Positions 36,363 through 45,916 of a DNA stretch of 64,000 bases are shown here, piece after piece (positions within the stretch are counted from its first letter, which is position 1; each line of letters begins with the position of its first letter). The position numbers were made by a program, and so were the translations under genes. Source of the DNA: Acidobacteriaceae bacterium TAA 166 (GTDB lineage: Bacteria > Acidobacteriota > Terriglobia > Terriglobales > Acidobacteriaceae); NCBI GenBank assembly GCA_000421065.1, contig ATWD01000001.1:1480001-1544000 (forward strand), written 5' to 3'. Under the pieces are notes generated by a model. That model ran no database searches and was not told the DNA's origin. It saw only the letters and a list, made by a program, of their open reading frames with translations.

Positions 36363-36442
36363 AGTATAAGAATCAAAAGGACTTAGACTTATCCTTCGCC
36401 TAGTCTCCGCGCAGCGCAACCAGCGCTACGAAGGAGCACTCG

Positions 36443-36631
36443 ATGAAGAAACTGACGAGGAACGTAACCCTCGCGGTCATGCTCGCAACCACCTGCGGAG
36501 CATTTGCCCAAGCAAGTGACATACCAACCGGCACGGACCCTGTACCGCCCTCCCATCCAGGCGGACATGCCACAGCAACAACCACGACCATTGCTACGAT
36601 CCTTGGCGTGCTATACGGCGTAGTCCTGTAG
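36443..36631 (+). CDS. small secreted peptide, 62 residues
   Basis: A signal peptide (Lys-Lys then hydrophobic, cleavage near Ala-Phe-Ala-Gln) is followed by about 38 residues rich in Pro, Thr and Gly, ending in a hydrophobic Leu-Gly-Val-Leu-Tyr-Gly-Val-Val-Leu. GAAGGAG precedes the ATG. It heads an operon with two membrane proteins. It could be a secreted signal, a toxin or a structural peptide; no known family. Confidence 0.6.
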   Translation: MKKLTRNVTLAVMLATTCGAFAQASDIPTGTDPVPPSHPGGHATATTTTIATILGVLYGVVL

Positions 36632-36677
36632 CATAAGAGTCGTACCGTGCGATCCTGCCGTTTTGGAGTTGATTCGG

Positions 36678-37451
36678 ATGAGTATTACGGAGCTCAAAGA
36701 GTTTCTCTGGGCGGCAGGATTCGTCGGAAATTGCATCGTTTTCTGGACTCTCCTCTATAAGAGGCATATCTATATTTTCCCCGCCTTCTCCGCTCTCATC
36801 GGTTTAGGAATTGTTCGAACGGTATGGCTTTTCTGTATTCGCAGTCACTACGGGGACACGCTTTACAGCCATACCTACTACGCTCTAGCTCTGATCGATG
36901 CAGCGGTACAGCTCCTCTTGATCTACGAGATCGCACGCAAAGTTTTCCGGCGCAGCGGAAGTTGGGCGGTCGATATTCGATCAAACCTCATCGTTTGGGT
37001 GATGGTGAGCATCGCAGGTGCAGCAATCCTGACGTACATGCAACATCCTGGCGGCGACGATACCTTCCAGATGGTTTCAAAGAAGATTGGCTTCTTCTCG
37101 GTCATGTTGAATGCAGCACTTTTTGTGGGCCTCGTGGCTCTGTCATTCAAAGCCGGGCTTAACTGGAGAAGCCATGTGGCTGGCATTGCTACAGGCATGG
37201 CCATTTATTGCTTCGCCGGAATTCCCATCGAGTTGGCAGCGAGGTTTGGAGAAGCGCAGGCGCAGGAAGTGCTTGTCGGCCGATTATCCATGGCGCTTCA
37301 GTTTATCTACCTTGCATGTCAGAGTTATTGGGTCTATTCTCTCCTGCAACCTGAGCCATTACCACGCAGGATGTCGTTAAGAATGGAAGGGCAGGTTGCC
37401 GCGTTGCGAGATGCCGTAGTCGGCCGTAACGAATCTCGGAGCAAACAATGA
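36678..37451 (+). CDS. polytopic membrane protein with about seven helices
   Basis: 257 residues from ATG 36678 (GGAG 10 bases upstream; a TTG at 36663 is less likely). Seven hydrophobic segments are visible, spread over the first 225 residues, with a basic C-terminal tail. No catalytic motif. It overlaps the next gene by 4 bases, so the two products probably work together. Confidence 0.65.
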   Translation: MSITELKEFLWAAGFVGNCIVFWTLLYKRHIYIFPAFSALIGLGIVRTVWLFCIRSHYGDTLYSHTYYALALIDAAVQLLLIYEIARKVFRRSGSWAVDIRSNLIVWVMVSIAGAAILTYMQHPGGDDTFQMVSKKIGFFSVMLNAALFVGLVALSFKAGLNWRSHVAGIATGMAIYCFAGIPIELAARFGEAQAQEVLVGRLSMALQFIYLACQSYWVYSLLQPEPLPRRMSLRMEGQVAALRDAVVGRNESRSKQ

Positions 37452-38026
37452 ACACCACACTCCTCATCTCGCTTGGGTCGTCTGCAGTCGTGTTCGTCGC
37501 TCTCCTGCTAATCGCCATTCAATATGTGCGAAAGCATCGCGCGTCGCGCGAAACTACATGGGAGGCATTAATGAAACGGATTGTTCCCATTGACGAGAAG
37601 GCAATCGAAAGAGTCGCACTTGATGCGGTAGACGCTTCTGGCGAGCCCAAAACGGAGGAACATTCAAGAGAACTGGGTCGCAAGGATATTTGGAAGCTTC
37701 TGGGTGGAATGGACGGCATCAACAAGATCGACAACAACGCACGAGTCATCGTTGAAATGGCGGCATACCTCGAACGATGGCATCCAGAAGCAGCAGAGAC
37801 AGCGGAAGCACTTCGCCTTGAGGCCAGAAGGCTCGAATGGCACGTCGGAAGACTCCGTGCCGCGGAAATCAACAAGTGTCTCGATTACCATTTCCACTCT
37901 TACGGGCAGCATGCAGCGCTCTCTTACTACACGATGTTGAAGAGAGTGCTTGCTCTTGCTCAGCAAAACAGCGGAGCTTCCTTTGCTGACCTTCAAAGAG
38001 CATTCGGAGAGCCGTTGATCAATTGA
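37448..38026 (+). CDS. membrane-anchored protein of the same operon
   Basis: 192 residues: one N-terminal membrane helix (about 5-25), then a soluble, helical domain with Asp/Glu/Arg-rich heptads and a His-rich stretch near 150. The architecture suggests a cytoplasmic effector tethered to the membrane. Family unknown. Its stop is one base from the convergent regulator gene. Confidence 0.6.
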   Translation: MNTTLLISLGSSAVVFVALLLIAIQYVRKHRASRETTWEALMKRIVPIDEKAIERVALDAVDASGEPKTEEHSRELGRKDIWKLLGGMDGINKIDNNARVIVEMAAYLERWHPEAAETAEALRLEARRLEWHVGRLRAAEINKCLDYHFHSYGQHAALSYYTMLKRVLALAQQNSGASFADLQRAFGEPLIN

Positions 38027-38839
38027 TCAACGCCGCCCCATGCGCCGTTCTTGGTGGCGGCGGCTCTCCGTCCCCCAGAAGACCACTTCACCAATGATAT
38101 TGACATCTCGATTGATCTTGAGAGGTGCATGCAGTTGTCTATGTGGGAGTGGACTAAGTGGACTTGCTGGATGCCGAACGACCTTTATTGTCCCGTCATC
38201 CAGAGAATCGCACCAGCAGCAGAACATTCCGAAATGCGTGTCGATCAGAAACATGGGGCGCTCGTCCTCGATAAAGAAGTCGTACTTCGGTATTGTGTTC
38301 CACTCCTGGTCGACGATCAGCATCGTTCCCGGCGTGAGTTTGTGCCGCAAGCAGGTGTCTTGCAAGCCGACCACCGCGCGAAGGTAGCGTTTCCGGTTCT
38401 GGAACGGATGAATTTCGTCGAATGAATCTTTACCCGTGAACGGTTTTATTTTTGTGACCTGGGGGATGTCTCGGTCTGCATACATCGTATGAACCAGAGC
38501 TGAAGTTTTTTCGGCGTATCTTCCGCCCTGGACAACCCTTGTCCGAGGTGGTCCATCGAGGGGATCCTCGACGAACGAGATACGGCGTTTTGGCCTCAAG
38601 TCGCTATAGCCTTTTATGCCGGTGCTGTACATCTCGATCATCCCCTCTACCTTAGCGAAAGCGACGCATGAAAGACGTACATCTCCAGTTTCAATCCTGG
38701 AGACATAGCTGGCATCAATTACATATTCCGGATCGTCCCAGATCTCAGCAAGTTTGCGACTGAATTCCTCTACGCGGCGAGTTGTCCAACCCCAAGCATT
38801 ACGGTAGGCACGCAGTTTCTTTCCACGATCCGGCATCAA
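38027..38839 (-). CDS. XRE-type regulator with S24-like C-terminal domain
   Basis: 270 residues. A helix-turn-helix (about 5-75, Leu-Arg-Ala-Tyr-Arg ... Ser-Arg-Ile-Glu-Thr-Gly) is followed by a linker and a beta domain with Gly-Thr-Met-Leu-Ile-Val-Asp and Cys-Cys-Trp-Cys near the end. The latter resembles the Cys-Cys-Trp-Cys of the regulator at 62751, which supports homology. It is convergent with, and probably controls, the small-peptide operon. Confidence 0.65.
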   Translation of the reverse strand: MMPDRGKKLRAYRNAWGWTTRRVEEFSRKLAEIWDDPEYVIDASYVSRIETGDVRLSCVAFAKVEGMIEMYSTGIKGYSDLRPKRRISFVEDPLDGPPRTRVVQGGRYAEKTSALVHTMYADRDIPQVTKIKPFTGKDSFDEIHPFQNRKRYLRAVVGLQDTCLRHKLTPGTMLIVDQEWNTIPKYDFFIEDERPMFLIDTHFGMFCCWCDSLDDGTIKVVRHPASPLSPLPHRQLHAPLKINRDVNIIGEVVFWGTESRRHQERRMGRR

Positions 38840-39274
38840 GTACCTCGTTCATCAGAACTACGATGGAATGCGCTCTGAGAAGGACAACCCCTGTGTACGA
38901 TACTGCAAATTGATCAAGACATCTCGACGCAGATTACGCTCAAGCGCTTGCGCTACGGGGGATCGCTCACACAAAGAACATGTTCGACTATGCCTCATCA
39001 GCCGATAGCCACAACGGCGGACGAAACGTGCTGGTTGAAGTTGGGTTGATTTTGAGTTCGGCTTCACCTCTTGAAATAGCAGGGTAATTCGTAACTTATA
39101 CCATCGTGGCAGGTGGTGAGTACCGCGTTTCTGCACCTAAAGATGGGGGAGGGTTCACCATTGGGAGTAGCAATAAGTTGAGCTGATCGAGCTTGCTCAA
39201 AATTTCAGACCAAGCTCCGAAGTACTTTTTGATGATTGTTGTCGCGGAAAAGACTCAAAAACATAATCAATTCA
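38840..39274. other. 435-base region without a gene
   Basis: Promoter region of the leftward regulator at its left edge. Nothing else recognised; no hairpin with a T run. Confidence 0.3.
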
Positions 39275-39436
39275 CCCACACATATATTGCGTGGAGAACT
39301 GATGTTGTCTGGTCAGCCCTTGAGCTTCCAGCGTGGCCAGGTATTCAGCGATGTTTTTTACGGGGTTCTTCAGGCTACTCCGGAGGTTCTCTTCAGCTTC
39401 GATGATGACCACCTTCGGAGCAAGGATCTCAATACG
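39275..39436 (-). pseudogene. remnant of a gene C-terminus
   Basis: 54 open codons without a start contain a well-formed segment with Val-Val-Ile-Ile-Glu-Ala-Glu-Glu-Asn-Leu-Arg-Ser-Ser-Leu and Glu-Tyr-Leu-Ala-Thr-Leu-Glu. It looks like the last part of a real protein, possibly of the PIN or toxin type, with the rest missing. This lies just beyond the dnaE2 C-terminus. Confidence 0.35.
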
Positions 39437-39487
39437 CTATGTTACTGATCCCCATTGCTCGTCTAGAGGGCGAACTGGATCCATCTT

Positions 39488-40246
39488 TCAACGGAAACTG
39501 CGACCGGTCAGTTCAGCTTCTGTCAGGTTGAGCGGCTTAATGAGCTCTGCACGAACCGTCAGCGACCCATCAACGCTTTGCATCTTTCCCTCGACCAATA
39601 GGAATCTTGATCTCTGTATCAGTGGAGCAAATCTCTTACAGAGATGGGGCATGACGGCCACGTTCGTAATGCCGGTCTCGTCCTCAAGGCTCTGGAAGAG
39701 CATTCCGTTGGCCGTACCGGGGCGTTGCGTGACAATCGCAAAGCCAGCGACAGTCACGCGCTCCGAATTAGGCACCAAACGCAATCGTACCGCTGTCGTC
39801 ACTCCCATCCGATTCAACTCCGACCGCTTGTAAGAAAGCGGATGAGGTCCGGTAGTCATACCAGAAACTCGATAGTCAGCAACTATGCGCTCCTCATTCG
39901 TCATGCGTTCCAGCGGAGCTGTAGTCAGTTCCGGCTCCAGGTTTGCGAAAAGCGGCCCAGATGATTTCAGGGCTCGAGCAACATCCCATAAAGCAGTGCG
40001 ACGATTCGCATTCTGTTTCGAGGCATAGGTGGAATTGAGCGCGCCCACTTCAGCCAGCAACGTCAACTCATCGGCGCGAAGCTCTGGGACTCTTCGATAA
40101 AGATCATCCACAGAGTGGAATGCACCATTGGTATTTCGTTCCTTGACTAGCCCTCGCCCGCAGATTTTCGCAGCCCCTTCACGTAACGCAGACCAACACG
40201 CAGCATTGGCTTTGGAATCAATCCGTTCGATTGTTCCAGAGTGCAT
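39488..40246 (-). pseudogene. dnaE2: C-terminal part of DnaE2 separated by a frameshift
   Basis: The segment continues the DnaE2 pattern: Ser-Val-Asp-Asp-Leu-Tyr-Arg-Arg-Val-Pro-Glu-Leu, Asp-Glu-Leu-Thr-Leu-Leu-Ala-Glu-Val-Gly-Ala-Leu-Asn, Gly-Pro-His-Pro-Leu and the OB-fold Arg-Pro-Gly-Thr-Ala ... Leu-Glu-Asp-Glu-Thr-Gly. Its frame differs from the main gene by one base. The overlap region 40147-40246 contains a run of four T at 40165-40168 (four A on the coding strand); one extra A would join the frames. Confidence 0.7.
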
Positions 40247-42672
40247 CGCCAGGCTGACGAATTGACATCGATATAACGCACCCTTAATCCATGATGCTGC
40301 GCATCCCGGACAATTGTGTCAGGAGAGTAGAAGCCCATCGGTTGTTGATTCAGAATCGCAGCTGTGAAAGCAGCGCGATAGTGTTCCCGCAGATAAGCGC
40401 TCGAGTAAGTCAATCCAGCAAAGCTAGCTGCGTGGGACTCCGGGAACATATAGTGGCCCACGGCCTGAATCAGCCGAATGATCTCATTTTGTACATGAGG
40501 CGCAATTCCTTTTGCTGTCATACGGGCACGAAGCAGGGACTCCATCGCCTGAACCTTCGCTACGGAACGTTTGCTGCCCATTGCTCGGCGGAGTTGCTCC
40601 GCCTCGCCTCCGGTGAGATCGGCCATCACCATCGCAACCTTCAAGATCTGCTCCTGAAAGAGAGGAACACCAAGAGTGCGCTTCAAAATGGGCTCGAGGA
40701 GTGGATGGGGATAGGTGATGGCCTGTTTCCCAAGTACACGCAGGATGTACGGGTTCACAAAATCGCCTTGTATCGGCCCCGGCCTGATAATTGCTTCTTG
40801 TTTTACGAGGTCGTAAAAGCACCTTGGACGAGTCCGCGGAAGCGAAATCATCTGAGCCCTGCTCTCAATCTGGAAGACCCCGATTGTGTCAACCTGCTGA
40901 ATCGCAGCATAGACGGCGGGCTCATCTGCGGGCAGATGAGCCAAGTCCACATCTTCGCCATAGCCATCACGAATCAATTCCAGCGACTCTTCGAGGACAG
41001 CCATCGTGCCCAGTCCGAGAACATCAAATTTGATGATCCCGAAGTCCTCGCAGTCGTCTTTGTCCCACTGCGCAACAATGCGGTTCTCCATCGTTGCGGG
41101 TTCAAGAGGTACGACAGCATCGAGCTGTCCCTGACAAACGATCATGCCGCCCGAGTGCTGGCTCAGGTTGCGAGGAATATCCTGCATCCGTACGACAAGA
41201 TCGAGATACTTGATAACTTTTGTGTTCGAGAGATTGAGGCCAGCCTGACGAAAGTGTTGCTCAACTGTTTCAGTGGGTGACTTCCACTCGAATGGACTGA
41301 TTGCTGCCGAGATTTCGGACAGGGTGGTTTCGCTGAGGCCAAGGACCTTGCCGATCTCTCTTGAAGCCGATCTCTCTCGATACGTCGTGACGTTGGCCGT
41401 CATTGCGGCACCATGCCTACCGTATTTGGAGTAGAGATATTGGATGACCCTCTCTCTTTGGTCTCCGCTCGGAAGGTCGAGGTCTATGTCAGGCCACTCG
41501 CCTCGCTCCTCACTCAAAAAGCGTTCAAAGAGAAGGTCCATGCCCACCGGATCAACGATGGTAATGCCGAGGGAATAGCAAACGGCACTATTGGCAGCCG
41601 AGCCGCGCCCCTGCACAAGAATCCCTTGTTCACCACAGAACCGGACAAGGTCCCAGACAATCAAGAAGTAACCCGCAAGGTCTAGCTTTTCGATAAGCGC
41701 AAGCTCGCGTTCGATCTGACGACGCGCTCTCTGTTTCAGACCGAATTCTGTCTTGTGCCCATACCGTCGCTCCCAACCTTCCTTTGTCCTCTCCCGGAGA
41801 AATGAGGCCATCGATTTGCACAACGGGACGGGATAACGAGGAAGCTCGTAACCTAGATCCTTGAGTTGGAACTGCAGCCGGCCGGAGAGTTGAATGGTGT
41901 TATGCACGGCTTCCGGTAGATCGGCAAAGAGTTCCGCCATCTCTCTTCCGGAACGCAGATGCCGCTCCGCGTTGCCTTGCAAGTTAGTACCGGCGCCTTC
42001 AAGAGTTGTGTGCAGGCGAATGGCGGTGAGCACGTCCTGAAGCTCTCGCTCGCGAGGCGTGGCATAGGCCACACCGTTCGTCGCCAATAATGGAAGATGG
42101 AGAGTTCGAGCAATGGACAGCGCGGCCTTATTGCGCGCCTCCTGTTGACGATTCCGATGCCGCTGCAGCTCTACGAAAACATTCCGTGACCCAAACATCC
42201 GGACCATCTGCTCGACTGTACGCACCCCTTCGTCGTAACCACCTCGTTGCAGGGCTTCCGTGAGTGGACCTTCGCTGCCTCCGGTCAGGCAAACGAGCCC
42301 GATCGCGTGTTCTTCAAGCTCGGCGAGAGTGGCAGCACCTTGACCTTTATGGTTCTGCCTGAGTTTGTACTTCGTGATCAGGCGACAGAGATTCTGATAG
42401 CCTGTCCGTGTTTCAGCCAGGAGGGGATATCGGCATCTCGCAGCTTCTCCAAAAAGCGCATCGTCCACTGAAACTTCAGCACCGACATGTGCCCTCAGTC
42501 CGAGGCTTTGTGCCGCCATATGCATGCGCGGTGAGCCGTAAACACCATCTTGATCAAGCAGACCGATTGCGGGGATATTTCGCGCAGCGCAAACCTTCGC
42601 GAGCGTTTCTGGTACGGAAGCTGCTCCCAGAAAGCTGAACGCAGATTGGGCATGGAGTTCGACGTATTCCAT
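40147..42672 (-). CDS. dnaE2: error-prone DNA polymerase III alpha subunit (DnaE2), C-terminus out of frame
   Basis: 841 residues from ATG 42672, ending prematurely after Arg-Tyr-Val-Lys-Gly-Leu. It has the PHP domain at the start (Glu-Leu-His-Ala-Gln-Ser), the polymerase motif Pro-Asp-Ile-Asp-Leu-Asp-Leu and the Pro-Gly-Pro-Ile-Gln-Gly-Asp region. DnaE2 performs mutagenic bypass synthesis together with ImuA and ImuB, which lie directly upstream. The lost C-terminus includes the OB fold. The protein is non-functional unless the frame is restored. Confidence 0.85.
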   Translation of the reverse strand: MEYVELHAQSAFSFLGAASVPETLAKVCAARNIPAIGLLDQDGVYGSPRMHMAAQSLGLRAHVGAEVSVDDALFGEAARCRYPLLAETRTGYQNLCRLITKYKLRQNHKGQGAATLAELEEHAIGLVCLTGGSEGPLTEALQRGGYDEGVRTVEQMVRMFGSRNVFVELQRHRNRQQEARNKAALSIARTLHLPLLATNGVAYATPRERELQDVLTAIRLHTTLEGAGTNLQGNAERHLRSGREMAELFADLPEAVHNTIQLSGRLQFQLKDLGYELPRYPVPLCKSMASFLRERTKEGWERRYGHKTEFGLKQRARRQIERELALIEKLDLAGYFLIVWDLVRFCGEQGILVQGRGSAANSAVCYSLGITIVDPVGMDLLFERFLSEERGEWPDIDLDLPSGDQRERVIQYLYSKYGRHGAAMTANVTTYRERSASREIGKVLGLSETTLSEISAAISPFEWKSPTETVEQHFRQAGLNLSNTKVIKYLDLVVRMQDIPRNLSQHSGGMIVCQGQLDAVVPLEPATMENRIVAQWDKDDCEDFGIIKFDVLGLGTMAVLEESLELIRDGYGEDVDLAHLPADEPAVYAAIQQVDTIGVFQIESRAQMISLPRTRPRCFYDLVKQEAIIRPGPIQGDFVNPYILRVLGKQAITYPHPLLEPILKRTLGVPLFQEQILKVAMVMADLTGGEAEQLRRAMGSKRSVAKVQAMESLLRARMTAKGIAPHVQNEIIRLIQAVGHYMFPESHAASFAGLTYSSAYLREHYRAAFTAAILNQQPMGFYSPDTIVRDAQHHGLRVRYIDVNSSAWRCTLEQSNGLIPKPMLRVGLRYVKGLRKSAGEG

Positions 42673-44177
42673 CAGTCGTACTCCGCTTCGACATACCACA
42701 GTCCGCTTACAAGATCACGGTACGCGCGAACCAGAATGGAGCTGCTCTCGCTGCAGTCGAGAATCAGATCCCATTCGTCCCTACCCCAGTGCCCCTGTGT
42801 CCACCATTCGCCAGAACGTCTCCATGGCCCGGAGGCTTGCACTACGCGGTAATTGATACCGTGGAAGTTTATACGTCTCGGCGCTCCGTTTGCTCTTTCC
42901 ACTCGAATGGAAACACTCGGCCGAAAGATACGGACGGACGTGTGCCTGGTGGCGGACTTGGTGGTGGACGAGTGAGCGCTACCTGGGCTGAACCGCACTA
43001 TCCGAAATGGGACCTGGAGATGCCCGCCGATCAGCTCCGGACTGCCGACTCTATCTTCCCCTACGATCTTTCTTATCTTTGCGAGCGTTATCTCCAGCCG
43101 CTGCGGTTCCGGCCCTTTCGGGACAAACATGCCTTCCTGCACGATGCGGGGTCGTGACGCTTCAGCATGGAGCATGACCCTTACCACAGGCGCTCCCGGT
43201 GGATGTGCCTCAAGATCCAGTTGCAATAACTTGAGAAGCATTTTGATGTCCACCGTGGGAACAGGCAGCTTCAGTGTTCGCTTGAAAAGCCTCTCTGTCG
43301 CGGCTGCTCCATCTGCGGCAAGGTTTAGCTGAAGCTCGACGATAAGTTCGCCAACGGCGAGAGAACGGCTTGTCAGCCGCCGCATGAGCTGATCGAGCAG
43401 ACGATTAAACACGAAAGCAAGCGACTCAAGATCTTCAACAGCATCGTCGAACTGCATCTCCTCTTCGAAAAGGAGTGGACGCGCCGTAGGCGATAGGATG
43501 CGCGCGGATCGGCCCTGCGCAAGCGCCTGCAGCCGCATTCCTTCCTTGCCGAGCCTCTGGCTCAGGTCGACTTCGGGCAGGGCCGCGAGCTGACCAAAGG
43601 TGCGGATACCCCAACGGGTCAGGGTCTCAGCAATTGGAGGAGAGGGCTCGAGCACTTCCAGGGAGACATTTTTGAGAAGTGCCGCCTCTCTGCCAGCAGG
43701 GACGATGCAAATGTTCCTTGCCGTACGTGCGGCATGAATAGCGGAATCAATATTCCCAGCTACGCCGACTTTTACATATAGAGACAGGCCCCGAGCCTGT
43801 TGCCGAATGCTTCTGGCGATCTGAGCAGGGGTTCCAAGAAGCTTGGATAAGCCACTAATGTCCAACACCAGCGTGTCATCCGAGACGCTTTCACACCAGG
43901 GCGAGAAACGTGTCATGCAGTCAAAGAGAGCCGCATGGGCCGCGGATTCAAGGCCCGTCCGGCGCTCTCGAATCTGCACACTAGCCATCGCTTCGGCATC
44001 GGAGCGGGTCATACCGCCCCACAGGCCCATCTTCTGCGCTTTAGCGTTGATTGCTACGACGCGCACATGCGGCGGCTTGCCGGCTACAACAGCGAACGGT
44101 TTGTCACGGATGTCGCCTTCGTGACGCAGAGCTGCCTGTGCCGTGAAGTTGGGAACGAAAACGCAGGCGAACAGCAC
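42672..44177 (-). CDS. imuB: ImuB, Y-family polymerase-like mutagenesis factor
   Basis: 501 residues. The N-terminal 350 follow the Y-family polymerase fold, including Val-Arg-Val-Val-Ala-Ile-Asn-Ala-Lys-Ala and a thumb/little-finger region, but the catalytic Asp-Glu pair of active Y-family enzymes is not clear, as is usual for ImuB. The C-terminal 130 residues form the ImuB extension. The stop overlaps the DnaE2 start (TGATG). In the family ImuB bridges the beta clamp and DnaE2. Confidence 0.85.
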   Translation of the reverse strand: MLFACVFVPNFTAQAALRHEGDIRDKPFAVVAGKPPHVRVVAINAKAQKMGLWGGMTRSDAEAMASVQIRERRTGLESAAHAALFDCMTRFSPWCESVSDDTLVLDISGLSKLLGTPAQIARSIRQQARGLSLYVKVGVAGNIDSAIHAARTARNICIVPAGREAALLKNVSLEVLEPSPPIAETLTRWGIRTFGQLAALPEVDLSQRLGKEGMRLQALAQGRSARILSPTARPLLFEEEMQFDDAVEDLESLAFVFNRLLDQLMRRLTSRSLAVGELIVELQLNLAADGAAATERLFKRTLKLPVPTVDIKMLLKLLQLDLEAHPPGAPVVRVMLHAEASRPRIVQEGMFVPKGPEPQRLEITLAKIRKIVGEDRVGSPELIGGHLQVPFRIVRFSPGSAHSSTTKSATRHTSVRIFRPSVSIRVERANGAPRRINFHGINYRVVQASGPWRRSGEWWTQGHWGRDEWDLILDCSESSSILVRAYRDLVSGLWYVEAEYD

Positions 44178-44186
44178 AGCATGCCT

Positions 44187-44957
44187 CTAGCGGTAAGACT
44201 GCAGGCGCGTCGCGAATTCGCCTGTCGAGCGAACCGAACGCACCGGCTTACGCATCTGGCAGCGGTGCAATTCCCCGCGCGTGCGCAAAGTCTGAATTAG
44301 GCAATCGCCACCAATATGCCGAGACTTCGAGGCCGTCGAGTTCTCCTCGATGTCGATGCCCGTCTGTGAAAGATCCAATACGGTCGCGCTGCTCGTTCCA
44401 GCACTGGGTTGTCTACCTATGACCAGAAAGAGGCTCCGGGTGTCTTCGACAGCGCGCCGAAAGCGGAACCAGGAGGATAGCGGAACACGCATCACTTCCC
44501 TTTCTTTTAGATCTCCAAGATCCAGAGCCAGAAGTCCGAATCCTCCGCTCTGGAGGAGGTACTCTGTGGCCCCGAGAGCCTGTTCGAGAGCGGACAGGGG
44601 CTTTCCGTGAGAGTAGGAGTGCAATCCGCAACGGACCCAGAGGAGTTCGCTCAGGACGACGCCAGCCTGCGAGGCCGTGACCGGATCGAAGGCATCGGAT
44701 ACGTCGATGACAGCTGCGGCCTCACCGGCTGCGGTGCAAGTAGCCAACAGTCCGTGAAGCAAGGTCGTTTTTCCCGTTGACGGAAGCCCACAAATCTCAG
44801 ACAGAGCTCCACGGCAGAAAGCATCCATCCGATCTATCTCATTTATTCCGCACGAGATAACCTCCTGAATCGATCTGGTTTTGGGAGTAAGCGCCGAGGG
44901 GATGCGCGCATCGAGCATCTCTTCAATCTGTGCTCGTAAAGTCGCTGCATTTCTCAT
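44187..44957 (-). CDS. imuA: ImuA, RecA-like mutagenesis factor
   Basis: 256 residues from ATG 44957; a GTG at 44960 is an alternative. The P-loop variant Gly-Leu-Pro-Ser-Thr-Gly-Lys-Thr-Thr is near residues 57-65 and the core resembles RecA. ImuA works with ImuB and DnaE2. The direct repeat upstream (separate entry) could be a damage-response operator. Confidence 0.8.
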   Translation of the reverse strand: MRNAATLRAQIEEMLDARIPSALTPKTRSIQEVISCGINEIDRMDAFCRGALSEICGLPSTGKTTLLHGLLATCTAAGEAAAVIDVSDAFDPVTASQAGVVLSELLWVRCGLHSYSHGKPLSALEQALGATEYLLQSGGFGLLALDLGDLKEREVMRVPLSSWFRFRRAVEDTRSLFLVIGRQPSAGTSSATVLDLSQTGIDIEENSTASKSRHIGGDCLIQTLRTRGELHRCQMRKPVRSVRSTGEFATRLQSYR

Positions 44958-44961
44958 CACG

Positions 44962-44980
44962 TATTCGCCTTATATTCGCC
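44962..44980. promoter_or_regulatory. tandem repeat upstream of imuA, possible SOS operator
   Basis: TATTCGCC occurs at 44962-44969 and again at 44973-44980, an 11-base period. Its place just before imuA suits a LexA-type operator, but it also overlaps the likely ribosome site, so this is weak. Confidence 0.3.
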
Positions 44981-45245
44981 TACCAGAGATTCGATTCTCC
45001 CGAGGTCCGTGCCGGTTGTCAAGAGGGTGGACAGCCGTGCCGAGGCTTAGAAGATTACCGCAAAGGGAAACTACTGAAGTTTCAGGAGTTTGCGCGAACT
45101 AAAACAAGAGGGACGAAACAGCACTGGGTTCACGGCGAGCTAATCCAAACGCTTTCCATAACGTCTGCAGGCTGCTGTAACTCTATGGAGAGGTCGCGTT
45201 TTATATGAGCAACACCTACGAAGCAGGAACACTTTGGGAGAGCTG

Positions 45246-45707
45246 ATGATGAATCGAAGAATTGTGATCTACACAGATGGGTCAGCCATCGGCAATCCTG
45301 GCCCTGGTGGCTGGGCGGCTTTACTGACATCCGGACAACGTCAGTGGGAGATCGCGGGAGGAACCTCGTTCACGACAATCTCAGAGATGGAGCTTACTGC
45401 AGCAGCTGAAGCACTTAAGGCCGCTCCTGAGGAGGTAGAGATTACGCTCTATTCCGATTCCGAGTACCTCATTCAGGGTATGCGGTTTCTAGCGCAGAGA
45501 TGGCAGAGTTGGGGCTGGAGGAATCGGCGAGGTCGTCCCCTGAAGCGTCGTCTGCTATGGGAACAGCTTCTGAAGGCCGCTGAGACGCAGAGAATTCAAT
45601 GGAAATGGGTGTCCGGTCACGATGATAACGTCCAGCAGCGTCGCGTTGATAGGCTTGCATTCGAACAAGCGCGAGAATATTTGAAAAGAGCGAAGCTGGC
45701 CGCATAA
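45246..45707 (+). CDS. rnhA: ribonuclease HI
   Basis: 153 residues from ATG 45246 (a second ATG follows at 45249). Tyr-Thr-Asp-Gly-Ser, a Glu in Glu-Met-Glu-Leu-Thr-Ala-Ala, Tyr-Ser-Asp-Ser-Glu-Tyr and a late Asp in Val-Asp-Arg-Leu-Ala are the four metal ligands. The loop before the last Asp (His-Asp-Asp-Asn-Val-Gln-Gln-Arg-Arg) replaces the usual Gly-His-X-Gly ... Asn-Glu. It removes RNA from RNA-DNA hybrids. Confidence 0.8.
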   Translation: MMNRRIVIYTDGSAIGNPGPGGWAALLTSGQRQWEIAGGTSFTTISEMELTAAAEALKAAPEEVEITLYSDSEYLIQGMRFLAQRWQSWGWRNRRGRPLKRRLLWEQLLKAAETQRIQWKWVSGHDDNVQQRRVDRLAFEQAREYLKRAKLAA

Positions 45708-45916
45708 GTTCAGAGAGATGTCCACGACTGAGGTAGGGGATTAACCGCCACGCCGTTTGGGGACAGATCTTGGAGCGCCTTAAAGCCTAAATTATTTAAC
45801 CAGGTTGGACGGTCTGTGGATTCGCGGCTTTTACACAAATTTGGAACGATTTTTGAGAAGGATCCTAGAGAAGACCGGCCTGTGACTAGCGGAGTCACGG
45901 GGGAAAATGCGTTGAA

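Larger units (their letters stand above)
35877..36442. other. 566-base intergenic region with two regulatory palindromes
   Basis: No gene with a plausible start was seen. The region holds the two related palindromes described separately and probably the promoter of the small secreted peptide operon. Confidence 0.4.
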
